Shown piece after piece: positions 1 through 9,057 of a stretch of DNA of 64,000 bases. The stretch's first letter is position 1. Every line of letters starts with the position of its first letter. The notes beneath the pieces were generated by a model that saw only the letters and a program-made list of their open reading frames with translations, was not told where the DNA came from and did not search any database. The stretch is from Polaromonas sp. (GTDB lineage Bacteria; Pseudomonadota; Gammaproteobacteria; Burkholderiales; Burkholderiaceae_C), in assembly GCF_029945685.1 (NCBI RefSeq), contig NZ_JAQSDA010000020.1:600170-664169 (forward strand), given 5' to 3'. Made by a program: the position numbers and the translations under genes.

Positions 1-2
1 AC

Positions 3-1856
3 AAGAAGACGCTGCAGGAGCGCATGGCCGAGCTGGTCCACGAGAAAAAGATCGAGGGCATCAGCCACATCCAGGATGAAAGCGACAAGTCCGGCATGCG
101 CCTGGTCATCGAGCTCAAGCGCGGCGAAGTCCCCGAGGTCGTGCTGAACAACCTGTACAAGCAGACCCAGCTGCAGGACACCTTTGGCATCAACATGGTG
201 GCCCTGGTCAACGGCCAGCCCAAGCTGTGCAACCTGAAAGACCTGATCCAGGTGTTCCTGTCGCACCGCCGCGAGGTGGTCACACGGCGCACAGTGTTCA
301 CACTGCGCAAGGCGCGCGAGCGCGGCCATGTCCTGGAGGGCCTGGCCGTTGCGCTGGCCAACATCGATGATTTCATCGCGATCATCCGCAATGCGCCGAC
401 ACCGCCGGTCGCCAAGGCCGAGCTGATGCTGCGCCCATGGGACAGCAGCCTGGTGCGCGAGATGCTGACACGCACCCGCGCGGACGGCGGCGTGGTCAAT
501 GCCGACGACTACCGCCCCGACGGGCTGGAGAAGGACTTCGGCATGGGCAGCGACGGGCTGTACCGCCTGTCTGAAACCCAGGCCCAGGAAATTTTGCAGA
601 TGCGCCTGCAGCGCCTGACCGGCCTGGAGCAGGACAAGATCGTCGCCGAGTACAAGGAAGTCATGGCGGAAATCGACGACCTGCTCGACATCCTGGCGCG
701 TCCGGAACGCGTCTCCACCATCATTGGCGAAGAACTCGCCGTCATCCGCCAGGAGTTCGGCCAGTCCAAGCTGGGCCTGCGGCGTAGCCAGGTCGAGCAC
801 AGTTCGTTCGACCTCAGCACCGAAGACCTGATCACGCCGACCGACATGGTGGTCACGCTCTCGCACACGGGTTACATCAAGAGCCAGCCGCTGTCCGAAT
901 ACCGCGCGCAAAAACGCGGCGGTCGCGGCAAGCTGGCGACGGCCACCAAGGAAGACGACTGGGTGGACCAGCTCTTCATCGCCAATACGCACGACTACAT
1001 CCTGTGTTTTTCCAACCGTGGCCGGCTCTACTGGCTCAAGGTATGGGAAGTACCCGCGGGTTCACGCGGCTCGCGCGGCCGGCCCATCGTCAACATGTTT
1101 CCGCTGCAGGAAGGCGAAAAAATCACGGTGGTGCTGCCGCTGACCGGGGAAAAACGCAGCTTCCCGGCGGACCAGTATGTGTTCATGGCCACCAGCATGG
1201 GCACCGTCAAAAAGACACCGCTGGAGGACTTCAGCAACCCGCGCAAGGCCGGCATCATTGCCGTGGACCTGGACGACGGCGACTACCTGATAGGCGCCGC
1301 GCTGACCGACGGCAAGCACGACGTGATGCTGTTCTCGGACGGCGGCAAGGCGGTGCGTTTCGATGAAAACGACGTGCGACCGATGGGCCGAAATGCCCGC
1401 GGCGTGCGCGGCATGATGCTTGATGAAGGCCAGGGCGTGATTGCCATGCTGGTCGCGGAAGACGAAGCCCAAAGCGTTCTGACGGCCACCCAGAACGGCT
1501 ACGGCAAACGCACCTCCATCCAGGAATACACGCGCCATGGCCGCGGTACCAAGGGCATGATTGCCATCCAGCAAAGCGAGCGCAACGGCAAGGTCGTCGC
1601 CGCCACCCTGGTACATACGGACGATGAAATCATGCTGATCACCGACAAGGGCGTGCTGGTTCGCACCCGGGTCAGCGAGATCCGGGAGATGGGCCGCGCC
1701 ACCCAGGGCGTCACACTGATCGGCCTTGATGAAGGCTCCCAGCTCAGCGGCCTGCAGCGCATCGTGGAAAACGATGCCAGCCTGGACGACAATGACACGG
1801 ACACGGACACAGACACTGACTCAGGCGCAACCGCCTCCAACCCGGAAACGAATTGA
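3..1856 (+). CDS. gyrA: DNA gyrase subunit A, C-terminal part (5' end outside window)
   Basis: This is the 3' portion of gyrA, open from the first bases of the window, about 617 codons. DNA gyrase introduces negative supercoils as an A2B2 tetramer in the cytoplasm. The active-site tyrosine and the breakage-reunion domain core lie upstream of the window. Visible here are the end of the coiled-coil tower, including the LQMRLQRLTGLEQDKI segment, and the beta-pinwheel C-terminal domain. The pinwheel begins with a GyrA-box variant, QKRGGRG (about 909-929; QRRGGKG in E. coli). Blade motifs such as FSNRGRLYWLKVWEVP, RKAGIIAVDL and RGVRGM are also visible, and they support GyrA over ParC. The protein ends in an acidic tail built on a DT dipeptide repeat (about 1793-1820). 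The stop codon overlaps the next gene's ATG by one base. Confidence 0.97.
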   Translation, partial: KKTLQERMAELVHEKKIEGISHIQDESDKSGMRLVIELKRGEVPEVVLNNLYKQTQLQDTFGINMVALVNGQPKLCNLKDLIQVFLSHRREVVTRRTVFTLRKARERGHVLEGLAVALANIDDFIAIIRNAPTPPVAKAELMLRPWDSSLVREMLTRTRADGGVVNADDYRPDGLEKDFGMGSDGLYRLSETQAQEILQMRLQRLTGLEQDKIVAEYKEVMAEIDDLLDILARPERVSTIIGEELAVIRQEFGQSKLGLRRSQVEHSSFDLSTEDLITPTDMVVTLSHTGYIKSQPLSEYRAQKRGGRGKLATATKEDDWVDQLFIANTHDYILCFSNRGRLYWLKVWEVPAGSRGSRGRPIVNMFPLQEGEKITVVLPLTGEKRSFPADQYVFMATSMGTVKKTPLEDFSNPRKAGIIAVDLDDGDYLIGAALTDGKHDVMLFSDGGKAVRFDENDVRPMGRNARGVRGMMLDEGQGVIAMLVAEDEAQSVLTATQNGYGKRTSIQEYTRHGRGTKGMIAIQQSERNGKVVAATLVHTDDEIMLITDKGVLVRTRVSEIREMGRATQGVTLIGLDEGSQLSGLQRIVENDASLDDNDTDTDTDTDSGATASNPETN

Positions 1857-2443
1857 TGAAAAAACTGCTCACCACCCTCCTGATTGCCGGCTACGCCTTT
1901 TCGGCCGGAAGTCAAGCCCAGACGGTCGACCCCAAGCTCGAATGGGCCACCCGGCTGGTAGCCCTGCAGCAGGGTCCGGATCTGGACAGCCTGGTCGAAC
2001 AGCTGGCCGGCGGCGCCACCCAGGACCTGATCGCCGGCTGGGAATCCAGGCTGGAAACCTCCGTTCCCGCCGCCCGACAGGCCAAGGTCACCGAAGACCT
2101 CAACGCCGAGCTTGCCAAGTTCGCGGCAGACGCCAACAAGATCATTGCCAGCAAGGTGAGCCAGGCCAACCGGGATGCCCTGGTGCCGGCCTACATGGAC
2201 CGTTTCACACTGGAAGAACTCAAGCAACTCACCGCTTTTTTCGACTCCCCTGCCGTGAAAAAATACAAGGCCTCCACCCCCGATCTGGTGGGCGTTTTCG
2301 TCAATAAACTGGTGGAGAGTTCCAAAACCGAGATCCAGGCCCGCGCCAAGCAGTTCAATGAAACCGCCACCAAAATCGTGGGTGTGGCACCAGCGGCCAA
2401 ACCTGCGGGCGCCGCACCAGCGGCCAAACCCGCGAAAAAATGA
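1856..2443 (+). CDS. Secreted DUF2059 family protein
   Basis: A protein of 195 residues. The N-terminus MKKLLTTLLIAGYAFSAGSQAQ is a clear Sec signal peptide, cut probably after SQA, so the protein should be periplasmic. The mature part is helical and contains the DUF2059-type signature of a tail-proximal YKASTPDLVGVF-like segment, preceded by AYMDRFTLEELKQLTAFF. The last 20 or so residues are a low-complexity AAKPAG/AAKPAKK linker. Translation starts at the ATG in TGATG, overlapping the gyrA stop by one base, so expression is probably coupled to gyrA; a TTG one codon earlier is possible. Function is unknown. Many relatives have serC in the stretch between gyrA and pheA, and serC is absent here. 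Confidence 0.8.
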   Translation: MKKLLTTLLIAGYAFSAGSQAQTVDPKLEWATRLVALQQGPDLDSLVEQLAGGATQDLIAGWESRLETSVPAARQAKVTEDLNAELAKFAADANKIIASKVSQANRDALVPAYMDRFTLEELKQLTAFFDSPAVKKYKASTPDLVGVFVNKLVESSKTEIQARAKQFNETATKIVGVAPAAKPAGAAPAAKPAKK

Positions 2444-2534
2444 CGCGGGGTCGCTCCGCCCAGCCGGCGTGCCGGCGCCCAACTTTCCACCCATGCGGCG
2501 CCCTCCCGACCGCCTGGCTTGAGACGCCTTATCC

Positions 2535-3617
2535 ATGACCCAAAGTCTTCAGCAACTTCGCGTAAAAATCGATTCGGTCGACCAGCAACTGCTGGCGCTC
2601 CTGAACCAGCGCGCGGCGCTGGCCAACGAGGTCGGCGAGATCAAACGCCAGGACGGTTCGCCGGTCTTCCGGCCGGAACGTGAGGCCCAGGTCATCCAGG
2701 GGCTGCAGGCGGCCAACCCCGGACCGCTCAAAGGGGACAACATCGCCCATATCTGGCGCGAAGTCATGTCGGCCTGCCGCGCGCTTGAAGCGCCCCAGCG
2801 CGTGGCCTACCTCGGTCCTGCCGGTACCTTCAGCGAGCAGGCTGCCGTGCAGTTTTTCGGCTCCAGCATCGAACACGTGCCCTGCGCCAGTTTTGACGAG
2901 GTGTTTCGCGCCGCGACGGCCGGCACCGCCCAGTTCGGCGTTGTTCCGGTGGAGAACAACACCGAAGGCGTGGTGACACGCACACTGGACCTGTTCCTGA
3001 ATTCGCCCCTGCACGTGGTGGGCGAAACCAGCCTGTTGGTACGCCACAACCTGCTGCGCCTGACGGCATCGCTCGACGGCATCAAGGTCGTGCTGGCCCA
3101 CGCACAGGCCCTGGCGCAATGCCAGGGCTGGCTCACAACCCATTTGCCCGACGCCGAGCGACGCGCAGTCTCCAGCAATGCCGAAGGAGCGCGCCTGGCG
3201 GCCAGTGACACCGCGTGGGCCGGTATCGCGAGCGAGCGTGCCGGGGCCGAATTCGGCCTGCACATTGCGGCCCATGCGATCCAGGACGACGCCTTCAACC
3301 GAACCCGCTTTGCCGTGATCTGCCTGCCGCAGGTGCTGGGCGCGCCACAGGCATCGGGCAAGGACTGCGTCAGCCTGATTGTGTCGGTTCCCAACAAGCC
3401 GGGCGCTGTCCACGACATCCTGGTCCCCCTGAAAACCCATGGCGTGTCCATGACGCGCTTCGAGTCGCGCCCTGCGCGCTCGGGTCAGTGGGAATACTTT
3501 TTCTACATCGACTTGCAGGGTCACCCTTCGCAGCCCAACGTGGCAGCGGCCCTGAAAGACCTGCAGCAGCTTTGCGCCTTCTACAAAGTGCTGGGCACCT
3601 ATCCGGTCAGCGACTGA
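2535..3617 (+). CDS. pheA: Bifunctional chorismate mutase / prephenate dehydratase (P-protein)
   Basis: A cytoplasmic 360-residue enzyme that converts chorismate to prephenate and then to phenylpyruvate for phenylalanine synthesis. Three domains are visible in order. Residues 1 to about 85 are an AroQ-type chorismate mutase helix bundle (LRVKIDSVDQQLLALLNQRA). Residues about 95-275 are prephenate dehydratase, opening with VAYLGPAGTFSEQAAVQFF and carrying the catalytic TRF motif in NRTRFAVICL. From about 285 there is an ACT domain with NKPGAV and ESRP motifs, which in this family bind phenylalanine for feedback inhibition. Length and order match the usual P-protein. The start is the ATG at 2535. 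It is followed after 38 bp by tyrA. Confidence 0.97.
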   Translation: MTQSLQQLRVKIDSVDQQLLALLNQRAALANEVGEIKRQDGSPVFRPEREAQVIQGLQAANPGPLKGDNIAHIWREVMSACRALEAPQRVAYLGPAGTFSEQAAVQFFGSSIEHVPCASFDEVFRAATAGTAQFGVVPVENNTEGVVTRTLDLFLNSPLHVVGETSLLVRHNLLRLTASLDGIKVVLAHAQALAQCQGWLTTHLPDAERRAVSSNAEGARLAASDTAWAGIASERAGAEFGLHIAAHAIQDDAFNRTRFAVICLPQVLGAPQASGKDCVSLIVSVPNKPGAVHDILVPLKTHGVSMTRFESRPARSGQWEYFFYIDLQGHPSQPNVAAALKDLQQLCAFYKVLGTYPVSD

Positions 3618-3655
3618 AACCATGACGCAATTGCAAGCAACCACGACCCCCCGAC

Positions 3656-4534
3656 ATGTTTGAACAACTGGGATTGATAGGCTGCGGCCTGATGGGGGGC
3701 TCCTTTGCGCTGGCGCTCAAACGTGCAGGTCTGGTCAAGCGGGTGGTGGGTTACAGCAAATCGCCGTCTACCACCGAGCGGGCTCGCCAGATGGGCGTGA
3801 TCGACGTGGAGGCGCCTTCGGCACTGCTGGCGGTCTCCGGGGCCGACATCGTGCTGCTGGCCGTGCCGGTGTCCGCCACCGAGGCCACCTTCAAGGCCAT
3901 CCGCCACCTGGTGACCCCCACAACGCTGATCATGGACGTCGGCTCCACCAAGCGCGATGTCGTGGACGCAGCGCGCCGGGTGCTGCGCGACCACCTTGGC
4001 TGTTTCGTGCCGGCCCATCCGATCACCGGCAAGGAAGTCTCGGGTGTCGAACATGCCGATGCGGACCTGTACACCGGAAAACAGGTCATCCTCACGCCAA
4101 TCGAGCGCACCTTCACCGTCCAGTTGCAGAAGGCGGTGGATGTCTGGACGGCGCTGGGCTGCGACGTCCTCAAGATGTCGCCCCAGTCGCATGACGCCGC
4201 GTATGCCGCCGTCAGCCATCTGCCGCACCTGATTGCGTTTGCGCTGATCAACAGCATCTCCGGCCAGGCTCAGGGCAAGGATTACCTGTCGCTGGCCGGC
4301 CCGGGATTTCGCGACTTCACCCGCATCGCGGCAAGCGATCCCAAAATGTGGCGGGACATCCTGATTGCCAACCGGGAAGAGTTGCTGGAGCAATCAAAAA
4401 TTTTCCAGGCCACCCTGCATTCGCTTGAAAAACTGATCAGCAGCGGCGACGGCGATGCGCTGGAAGCAGGGATCGACCACGCCAGCCATACCCGCGCCAA
4501 CTGGCGGATCACCCCCCTCAAAGCCCTCAAATAG
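3656..4534 (+). CDS. tyrA: Prephenate dehydrogenase (TyrA family)
   Basis: A 292-residue NAD(P)-dependent enzyme that oxidatively decarboxylates prephenate (or arogenate) in tyrosine synthesis. The N-terminal Rossmann fold begins at residue 4 with [17 protein letters not shown], a GxGxxG nucleotide site. [15 protein letters not shown] carries the conserved substrate-side histidine, and [16 protein letters not shown] belongs to the helical dimerisation domain. No ACT domain is present, so feedback control by that route is unlikely. It lies between pheA and the aroA-cmk fusion, with 10 bp to the latter, in an aromatic amino acid operon. Cofactor choice and prephenate-versus-arogenate preference cannot be read with confidence. 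Confidence 0.95.
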   Translation: MFEQLGLIGCGLMGGSFALALKRAGLVKRVVGYSKSPSTTERARQMGVIDVEAPSALLAVSGADIVLLAVPVSATEATFKAIRHLVTPTTLIMDVGSTKRDVVDAARRVLRDHLGCFVPAHPITGKEVSGVEHADADLYTGKQVILTPIERTFTVQLQKAVDVWTALGCDVLKMSPQSHDAAYAAVSHLPHLIAFALINSISGQAQGKDYLSLAGPGFRDFTRIAASDPKMWRDILIANREELLEQSKIFQATLHSLEKLISSGDGDALEAGIDHASHTRANWRITPLKALK

Positions 4535-4544
4535 GCGCGGGGCC

Positions 4545-6527
4545 ATGTTCGATACCGAGTTCCTGGACATTCCAGCACTGACGGGTGCCGGTGGCAGCGT
4601 GCAACTGCCCGGCTCCAAAAGCATCTCCAACCGGGTCCTGCTGCTCGCCGCGCTGAGCGAAGGCCGCACCAAGGTGCATGACCTGCTCGCTTCCGACGAC
4701 ACGGCCGTGATGCTGGCCGCCCTGCGCCAGCTCGGCTGCACGGTGGTGCAAAGCGGCAACAGCGCCGTCATCGAAGGCCTGGGCGGCCAGCTGGCGCAAA
4801 GCCAGGCCAGGCTTTATCTCGGCAACGCCGGCACCGCCATGCGGCCGCTGACGGCGGCGCTGGCGCTGCTGGGTGGCGACTTTGAACTGGCGGGCGTGCC
4901 ACGCATGCACGAGCGTCCGATTGGCGACCTCGTCGACGCACTGCGGGGCCTGGGTTGCGCCATCGACTACCTGGGCGAAGAGGGTTTTCCGCCGCTGCGC
5001 ATCCGCACCGGGCGGCTGAAGCTCGATGCCCCGATCCGCGTGCGCGGCGATGTCTCCAGCCAGTTCCTGACCGCCCTGCTGCTGGCCCTGCCCCTTGTCG
5101 CCACGCGGGATATTTCCATCGATGTCGTCGGCGAGCTGATCTCCCGTCCGTATATCGAAATCACGCTGAACCTGCTGGCGCGCTTTGGCATCACCGTCCA
5201 GCGCGAGGGCTGGCAGCGTTTCACTATTCCGGGTGGCAGCCGCTACCGCTCGCCCGGCGAGATCCATGTCGAAGGGGACGCCTCGTCTGCTAGCTATTTC
5301 ATAGCGCTTGGCGCAATAGCAGCGCCGACTGAAGGCCAAAATGGCATAGAGATTCAGGGCGTGGGCGCGGACTCCATCCAGGGCGATATCCGCTTTGTGG
5401 AAGCAGCGCAGATGATGGGCGCCCGCATCGACAGCTCGCCCAACACCTTGCGCATTTCGCGCGGCGCCTGGCCGCTCAAGGCCATCACCCTGGACTGCAA
5501 CCACATCCCCGACGCGGCCATGACGCTGGCCGTGATGGCGCTGTATGCCGACGGCACCACCATGCTGAGAAACATCGCCAGCTGGCGCGTCAAGGAAACC
5601 GACCGCATCGCCGCGATGGCCTGTGAGTTGCGCGAGCTGGGCGCCAACGTGGAGGAAGGTGCCGATTACATCCGCATCACGCCGCCGATCCGGTGGCAAA
5701 CGGCCGCCATCCACACCTACGACGATCACCGCGTGGCCATGTGTTTTTCGCTGGCGGCCTTCAACCCGGCAGGCCTGCCGGTGCGCATCCTGGACCCGAA
5801 ATGTGTCGCCAAGACCTTTCCGGACTACTTCGAAGCCCTGTTTTCGGTGTCGGTGACCGAGCGCCGGCTGATTCCGGTGATCTGCGTGGACGGCCCCACC
5901 GCGTCGGGCAAAGGCACGCTGGCCGCCCTGGTGGCGCATCGCCTCGGCTACCGCTATCTCGACTCGGGCGCCCTGTACCGCCTGACGGCCTTTGCCGCCG
6001 GCCGTGCCGGCGTGGCACTCGATGACGAAGCCGGCGTCGCTGCCGTTGCGCGCACCCTGCCGGTGCGTTTTCAGGGCGATCAGGTCTTCCTCGGCCAGGA
6101 AAACGTCTCGGACGCCATCCGCAGCGAAGCCGCCGGCATGGCCGCCTCCCGGGTGTCGGTGCATCCTGGCGTGCGCGACGCCCTGACCGAGTTGCAGCGG
6201 GGCTTTCGTCAGCTGCCAGGGCTGGTGGCCGACGGGCGGGACATGGGCACCGTGATCTTTCCTGACGCCACGCTGAAAATCTTCCTGACGGCGAGTGCCC
6301 GGCACCGGGCGGAACGGCGCCATAAGCAATTGATTTCAAAGGGAATTCCGGCTACAATCAAAGCGATTGAGCAGGATTTGGAGGCAAGGGACGCGCGTGA
6401 CATGTCACGGCAATCCGCCCCTTTGAAGCCCGCTGATGATGCCAGGCCACTGGACAACTCCGAGCTGTCGATTGAAGAATCGGTAGCCCGGGTGCTGGAC
6501 TGGTGGCAAGGCAGCCGGCCCTTCTGA
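4545..6527 (+). CDS. aroA-cmk: Fused EPSP synthase (AroA) and cytidylate kinase (Cmk)
   Basis: A single 660-codon reading frame joins two enzymes. Residues 1 to about 440 are 3-phosphoshikimate 1-carboxyvinyltransferase, the sixth shikimate step. It has PGSKSISNR near the N-terminus, [13 protein letters not shown] (class I PEP-binding loop), [14 protein letters not shown], the catalytic-aspartate region NHIPDAAM, and VKETDR. Residues from about 445 are cytidylate kinase, with P-loop [17 protein letters not shown] and [15 protein letters not shown], which phosphorylates CMP and dCMP. The ATG at 4545 is chosen because it precedes the conserved AroA N-terminus; the frame is open further upstream, inside tyrA. 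The AroA part contains a stretch resembling a dispersed repeat at 5289-5345. The 3' end of the Cmk part contains the likely rpsA promoter. Confidence 0.96.
   Translation: MFDTEFLDIPALTGAGGSVQLPGSKSISNRVLLLAALSEGRTKVHDLLASDDTAVMLAALRQLGCTVVQSGNSAVIEGLGGQLAQSQARLYLGNAGTAMRPLTAALALLGGDFELAGVPRMHERPIGDLVDALRGLGCAIDYLGEEGFPPLRIRTGRLKLDAPIRVRGDVSSQFLTALLLALPLVATRDISIDVVGELISRPYIEITLNLLARFGITVQREGWQRFTIPGGSRYRSPGEIHVEGDASSASYFIALGAIAAPTEGQNGIEIQGVGADSIQGDIRFVEAAQMMGARIDSSPNTLRISRGAWPLKAITLDCNHIPDAAMTLAVMALYADGTTMLRNIASWRVKETDRIAAMACELRELGANVEEGADYIRITPPIRWQTAAIHTYDDHRVAMCFSLAAFNPAGLPVRILDPKCVAKTFPDYFEALFSVSVTERRLIPVICVDGPTASGKGTLAALVAHRLGYRYLDSGALYRLTAFAAGRAGVALDDEAGVAAVARTLPVRFQGDQVFLGQENVSDAIRSEAAGMAASRVSVHPGVRDALTELQRGFRQLPGLVADGRDMGTVIFPDATLKIFLTASARHRAERRHKQLISKGIPATIKAIEQDLEARDARDMSRQSAPLKPADDARPLDNSELSIEESVARVLDWWQGSRPF
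5289..5345 (+). repeat. Copy of the GCTAT/ATAGC dispersed element inside aroA
   Basis: The stretch reads GCTAGCTATTTCATAGCG, then GGCGCAATAGCAGCG, then GAAGGCCAAAATGGC. It follows the order of the element seen at 13951-14007, 21482-21543 and 48275-48336: an ATAGC arm, a GCGC block, then AGGCCnAAAA. It stays in frame and encodes the residues after [16 protein letters not shown] (AAPTEGQNG). Codon usage here drops in GC against its surroundings. Calling it an element copy is inference from pattern matching by eye. Confidence 0.5.
6330..6358 (+). promoter_or_regulatory. Sigma70-type promoter inside cmk, probably for rpsA
   Basis: TTGATT (6330-6335) and TACAAT (6353-6358) are separated by exactly 17 bp, close to the TTGACA/TATAAT consensus. 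The site lies within the 3' coding region of the cmk part, about 300 bp before rpsA. This fits the established E. coli arrangement, in which rpsA is read partly from promoters in and after cmk. Not tested. Confidence 0.55.
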
Positions 6528-6665
6528 CACTCAACGCACGCCAGTGCACGGTCAGCGGGATCATTTAACTTAACCGCGGGTCACCCGCACACAACCGCCG
6601 CAGTCAGCTCTAAAAACGATAGCAATGGTGCCGTCGGAAACCTGCTCTGTGGACTAGGAAAATCA

Positions 6666-8351
6666 ATGTCTGAATCTTTTGCCGCCCTCTTTGAAGAATC
6701 GCTGAAACGCTCCGAAATGCGTACGGGCGAAGTCATTACCGCCGAGGTAGTGCGTATTGATCACAACCACGTGGTTGTGAATGCCGGACTCAAATCCGAG
6801 GCTTATGTCCCCCTCGAAGAATTCAAGAACGACCAGGGCGAACTCGAAGTCCAGGTCGGCGACTTTGTCTCCGTGGCCATCGACTCGGTCGAAAACGGTT
6901 ACGGCGACACCCTGCTGTCCCGCGACAAGGCCAAGCGCCTGGCTTCGTGGATGAGCCTGGAAAAAGCCCTGGAATCGGGCGAATTCGTCACTGGCCAGAC
7001 CAGCGGCAAGGTCAAGGGCGGCCTGACCGTCCTGGTCAACGGCATCCGTGCTTTCCTGCCCGGCTCGCTGATCGACACCCGCCCCGTCAAGGACTTGTCT
7101 CCGTACGAGAACAAGACCATGGAATTCAAGGTCATCAAGCTCGACCGCAAGCGCAACAACGTCGTGCTGTCACGTCGTGCGGTGGTCGAAGCCTCGATGG
7201 GCGAAGAACGCGCCAAGCTGATGGAAACCCTGAAGGAAGGCTCTGCCGTCAAGGGCATCGTCAAGAACATCACCGAATACGGTGCCTTCGTTGACCTGGG
7301 CGGCATCGACGGCCTGCTGCACATCACCGACATGGCATGGCGCCGCGTGCGTCACCCGAGCGAAGTGGTGACGGCTGGCCAGGAAATCGTGGCCAAGATC
7401 CTGAAGTTCGACACCGAGAAAAACCGTGTCTCCCTGGGTCTGAAGCAGATGGGCGACGACCCATGGATGGGCGTGAACCGCCGCTACCCGCAAAGCACCC
7501 GCCTGTTCGGCAAGATCACCAACATTGCCGACTACGGCGCGTTTGTGGAACTCGAGCCTGGCATCGAAGGCCTGGTCCACGTGTCCGAAATGGACTGGAC
7601 CAACAAGAACGTGGCCCCGAGCAAGCTCGTCAACCTCGGCGACGAAGTTGAAGTCATGGTTCTGGAAATCGACGAAGACAAGCGCCGCATCAGCCTGGGC
7701 ATGAAGCAGTGCAAGGCCAACCCCTGGCAAGAGTTCGCGCAGGACACCAAGCGCGGCGACCGCGTCAAGGGCCCGATCAAGTCGATCACCGACTTCGGCG
7801 TCTTTGTGGGCCTGGCTGCCGGCATCGACGGCCTCGTGCATCTGTCCGACCTCTCGTGGAATGAACCCGGCGAAGCCGCCGTTCGCAACTACAAAAAGGG
7901 CCAGGAAGTCGAAGCCATCGTGCTGGCCGTTGACGTGGACCGCGAGCGTATCTCCCTGGGCATCAAGCAGCTCGATTCCGACCCGTTCACCACCTTCGTG
8001 TCGATCAACGACAAGGGTGCAGTTGTGACCGGCAAGGTCAAGACGGTTGACGCCAAGGGCGCCGAGATCGATCTGGGTGAAGACATCATCGGTTACCTGC
8101 GCGCCAGCGAAATCAGCCGTGACCGCGTTGAAGACGCGCGCAACGTGCTCAAGGAAGGCGACGAAGTCTCCGCAGTGGTGGTGAACGTGGATCGCAAGAC
8201 CCGCAACATCCAGCTGTCGGTCAAAGCCAAGGACAACGTTGACCAGCAGGAAGCCATGGCGACCCTGAGCCAGCAGTCCTCGCGCGAAAGCGCCGGCCTG
8301 ACCAACCTGGGCGCCCTGCTGCGCGCCAAGCTGGACAACAACGAGAAGTAA
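6666..8351 (+). CDS. rpsA: 30S ribosomal protein S1
   Basis: A 561-residue protein made of six S1 RNA-binding repeats, the length expected for proteobacterial S1 (557 in E. coli). S1 sits on the 30S subunit and unfolds and delivers mRNA to the ribosome. The repeats are visible as recurring phrases: [19 protein letters not shown] (repeat 2), [21 protein letters not shown] (3), [22 protein letters not shown] (4), [22 protein letters not shown] (5), and a more divergent sixth. The start ATG follows a purine-rich stretch, CTAGGAAAATCA. The 138-bp gap before it contains a small GCGGG/CCCGC stem at 6576-6588. A 10-bp perfect hairpin follows the gene. Confidence 0.98.
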   Translation: MSESFAALFEESLKRSEMRTGEVITAEVVRIDHNHVVVNAGLKSEAYVPLEEFKNDQGELEVQVGDFVSVAIDSVENGYGDTLLSRDKAKRLASWMSLEKALESGEFVTGQTSGKVKGGLTVLVNGIRAFLPGSLIDTRPVKDLSPYENKTMEFKVIKLDRKRNNVVLSRRAVVEASMGEERAKLMETLKEGSAVKGIVKNITEYGAFVDLGGIDGLLHITDMAWRRVRHPSEVVTAGQEIVAKILKFDTEKNRVSLGLKQMGDDPWMGVNRRYPQSTRLFGKITNIADYGAFVELEPGIEGLVHVSEMDWTNKNVAPSKLVNLGDEVEVMVLEIDEDKRRISLGMKQCKANPWQEFAQDTKRGDRVKGPIKSITDFGVFVGLAAGIDGLVHLSDLSWNEPGEAAVRNYKKGQEVEAIVLAVDVDRERISLGIKQLDSDPFTTFVSINDKGAVVTGKVKTVDAKGAEIDLGEDIIGYLRASEISRDRVEDARNVLKEGDEVSAVVVNVDRKTRNIQLSVKAKDNVDQQEAMATLSQQSSRESAGLTNLGALLRAKLDNNEK

Positions 8352-8367
8352 ACCGGACTTCCGAGAC

Positions 8368-8400
8368 ATGGCGTGCCCGCTCCCCGGAACGGCACGCCAT
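8368..8400 (+). terminator. Hairpin between rpsA and ihfB
   Basis: ATGGCGTGCC (8368-8377) and GGCACGCCAT (8391-8400) form a perfect 10-bp stem around a 13-base loop, 17 bp after the rpsA stop, followed by TTCTCTGT. The T-run is poor, so this may be a partial terminator or a stabilising 3' hairpin that lowers ihfB read-through. Confidence 0.5.
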
Positions 8401-8420
8401 TTCTCTGTCCCCTGATTTTT

Positions 8421-8732
8421 ATGACCCGAAGCGATCTTGTCGAGGAACTGGCTGCACGTTTCAGCCAGCTGACCCACCGCGATGCCGAATATGCCGTCAA
8501 GACAATTCTTGACGCCATGAGCGATGCGCTGGTGCGTGGGCACCGCATAGAGATTCGTGGTTTTGGCAGTTTTTCGATCAACCGCCGACCGCCGCGCATG
8601 GGCCGTAACCCGCGCTCCGGCGAAAGCGTGGCGATCCCGGAAAAGCGTGTTCCCCATTTCAAGCCGGGCAAGGCCCTGCGCGAAGCGGTGGATACCCGGA
8701 CCGAAGAAATGCTGGCACCTCCTGTCAAATAG
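8421..8732 (+). CDS. ihfB: Integration host factor subunit beta
   Basis: A 103-residue HU/IHF-fold DNA-bending protein that pairs with IhfA and makes sharp bends at specific sites in the nucleoid. The sequence opens with [18 protein letters not shown]. The intercalating arm [15 protein letters not shown] and the tail [15 protein letters not shown] are characteristic of the beta subunit rather than HU. The ATG at 8421 gives the family's usual N-terminus; an in-frame GTG upstream would add 16 atypical residues encoded by the rpsA hairpin. Placement after rpsA is the standard proteobacterial order. Confidence 0.97.
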   Translation: MTRSDLVEELAARFSQLTHRDAEYAVKTILDAMSDALVRGHRIEIRGFGSFSINRRPPRMGRNPRSGESVAIPEKRVPHFKPGKALREAVDTRTEEMLAPPVK

Positions 8733-8784
8733 CAGCGTCCCGCCTGGTGCTGGCTACAATTGCCGGACCACAAGGGGACCTGCA

Positions 8785-9057
8785 GTGAAATACCTCATGT
8801 GGCTGCTCAAGGCAGCCATTTTTTTTACGCTTTTTGCGTTCGCGCTGAACAACCAGCAAGCCGTTTCCGTGTATTTCTTTTTCGGCACGCTCTGGCAGGC
8901 GCCCCTGGTGCTGGTCGTGCTGGTCACCTTTGCCTGCGGGCTGGCCACCGGCATCCTGATGATGATGCCGCGTTGGTGGAAAAAGCGCAGAAACGTGCGG
9001 GCCAGCCAGCAGAGCCAGCTCGGCGAGCACCCCTCCACCATGCACCATGGACTTTGA
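8785..9057 (+). CDS. lapA: LapA-like inner-membrane protein (DUF1049)
   Basis: A 90-residue membrane protein with a GTG start at 8785. The first transmembrane segment is about residues 3-22 (YLMWLLKAAIFFTLFAFAL), followed by the conserved NNQQAVSVYFFFG, and the second is about residues 35-58. A basic tail, PRWWKKRRN, lies in the cytoplasm. LapA works with LapB (YciM) in lipopolysaccharide assembly at the inner membrane. The stop overlaps the lapB start by 11 bp, so the two are translationally coupled. A TACAAT hexamer at 8755-8760 could be a -10 element for the pair, but no convincing -35 is present. Confidence 0.88.
   Translation: MKYLMWLLKAAIFFTLFAFALNNQQAVSVYFFFGTLWQAPLVLVVLVTFACGLATGILMMMPRWWKKRRNVRASQQSQLGEHPSTMHHGL

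Noticed and set aside
4527..6329. 600-codon minus-strand open frame opposite aroA-cmk
   Set aside because: Antisense shadow with no recognisable domain.
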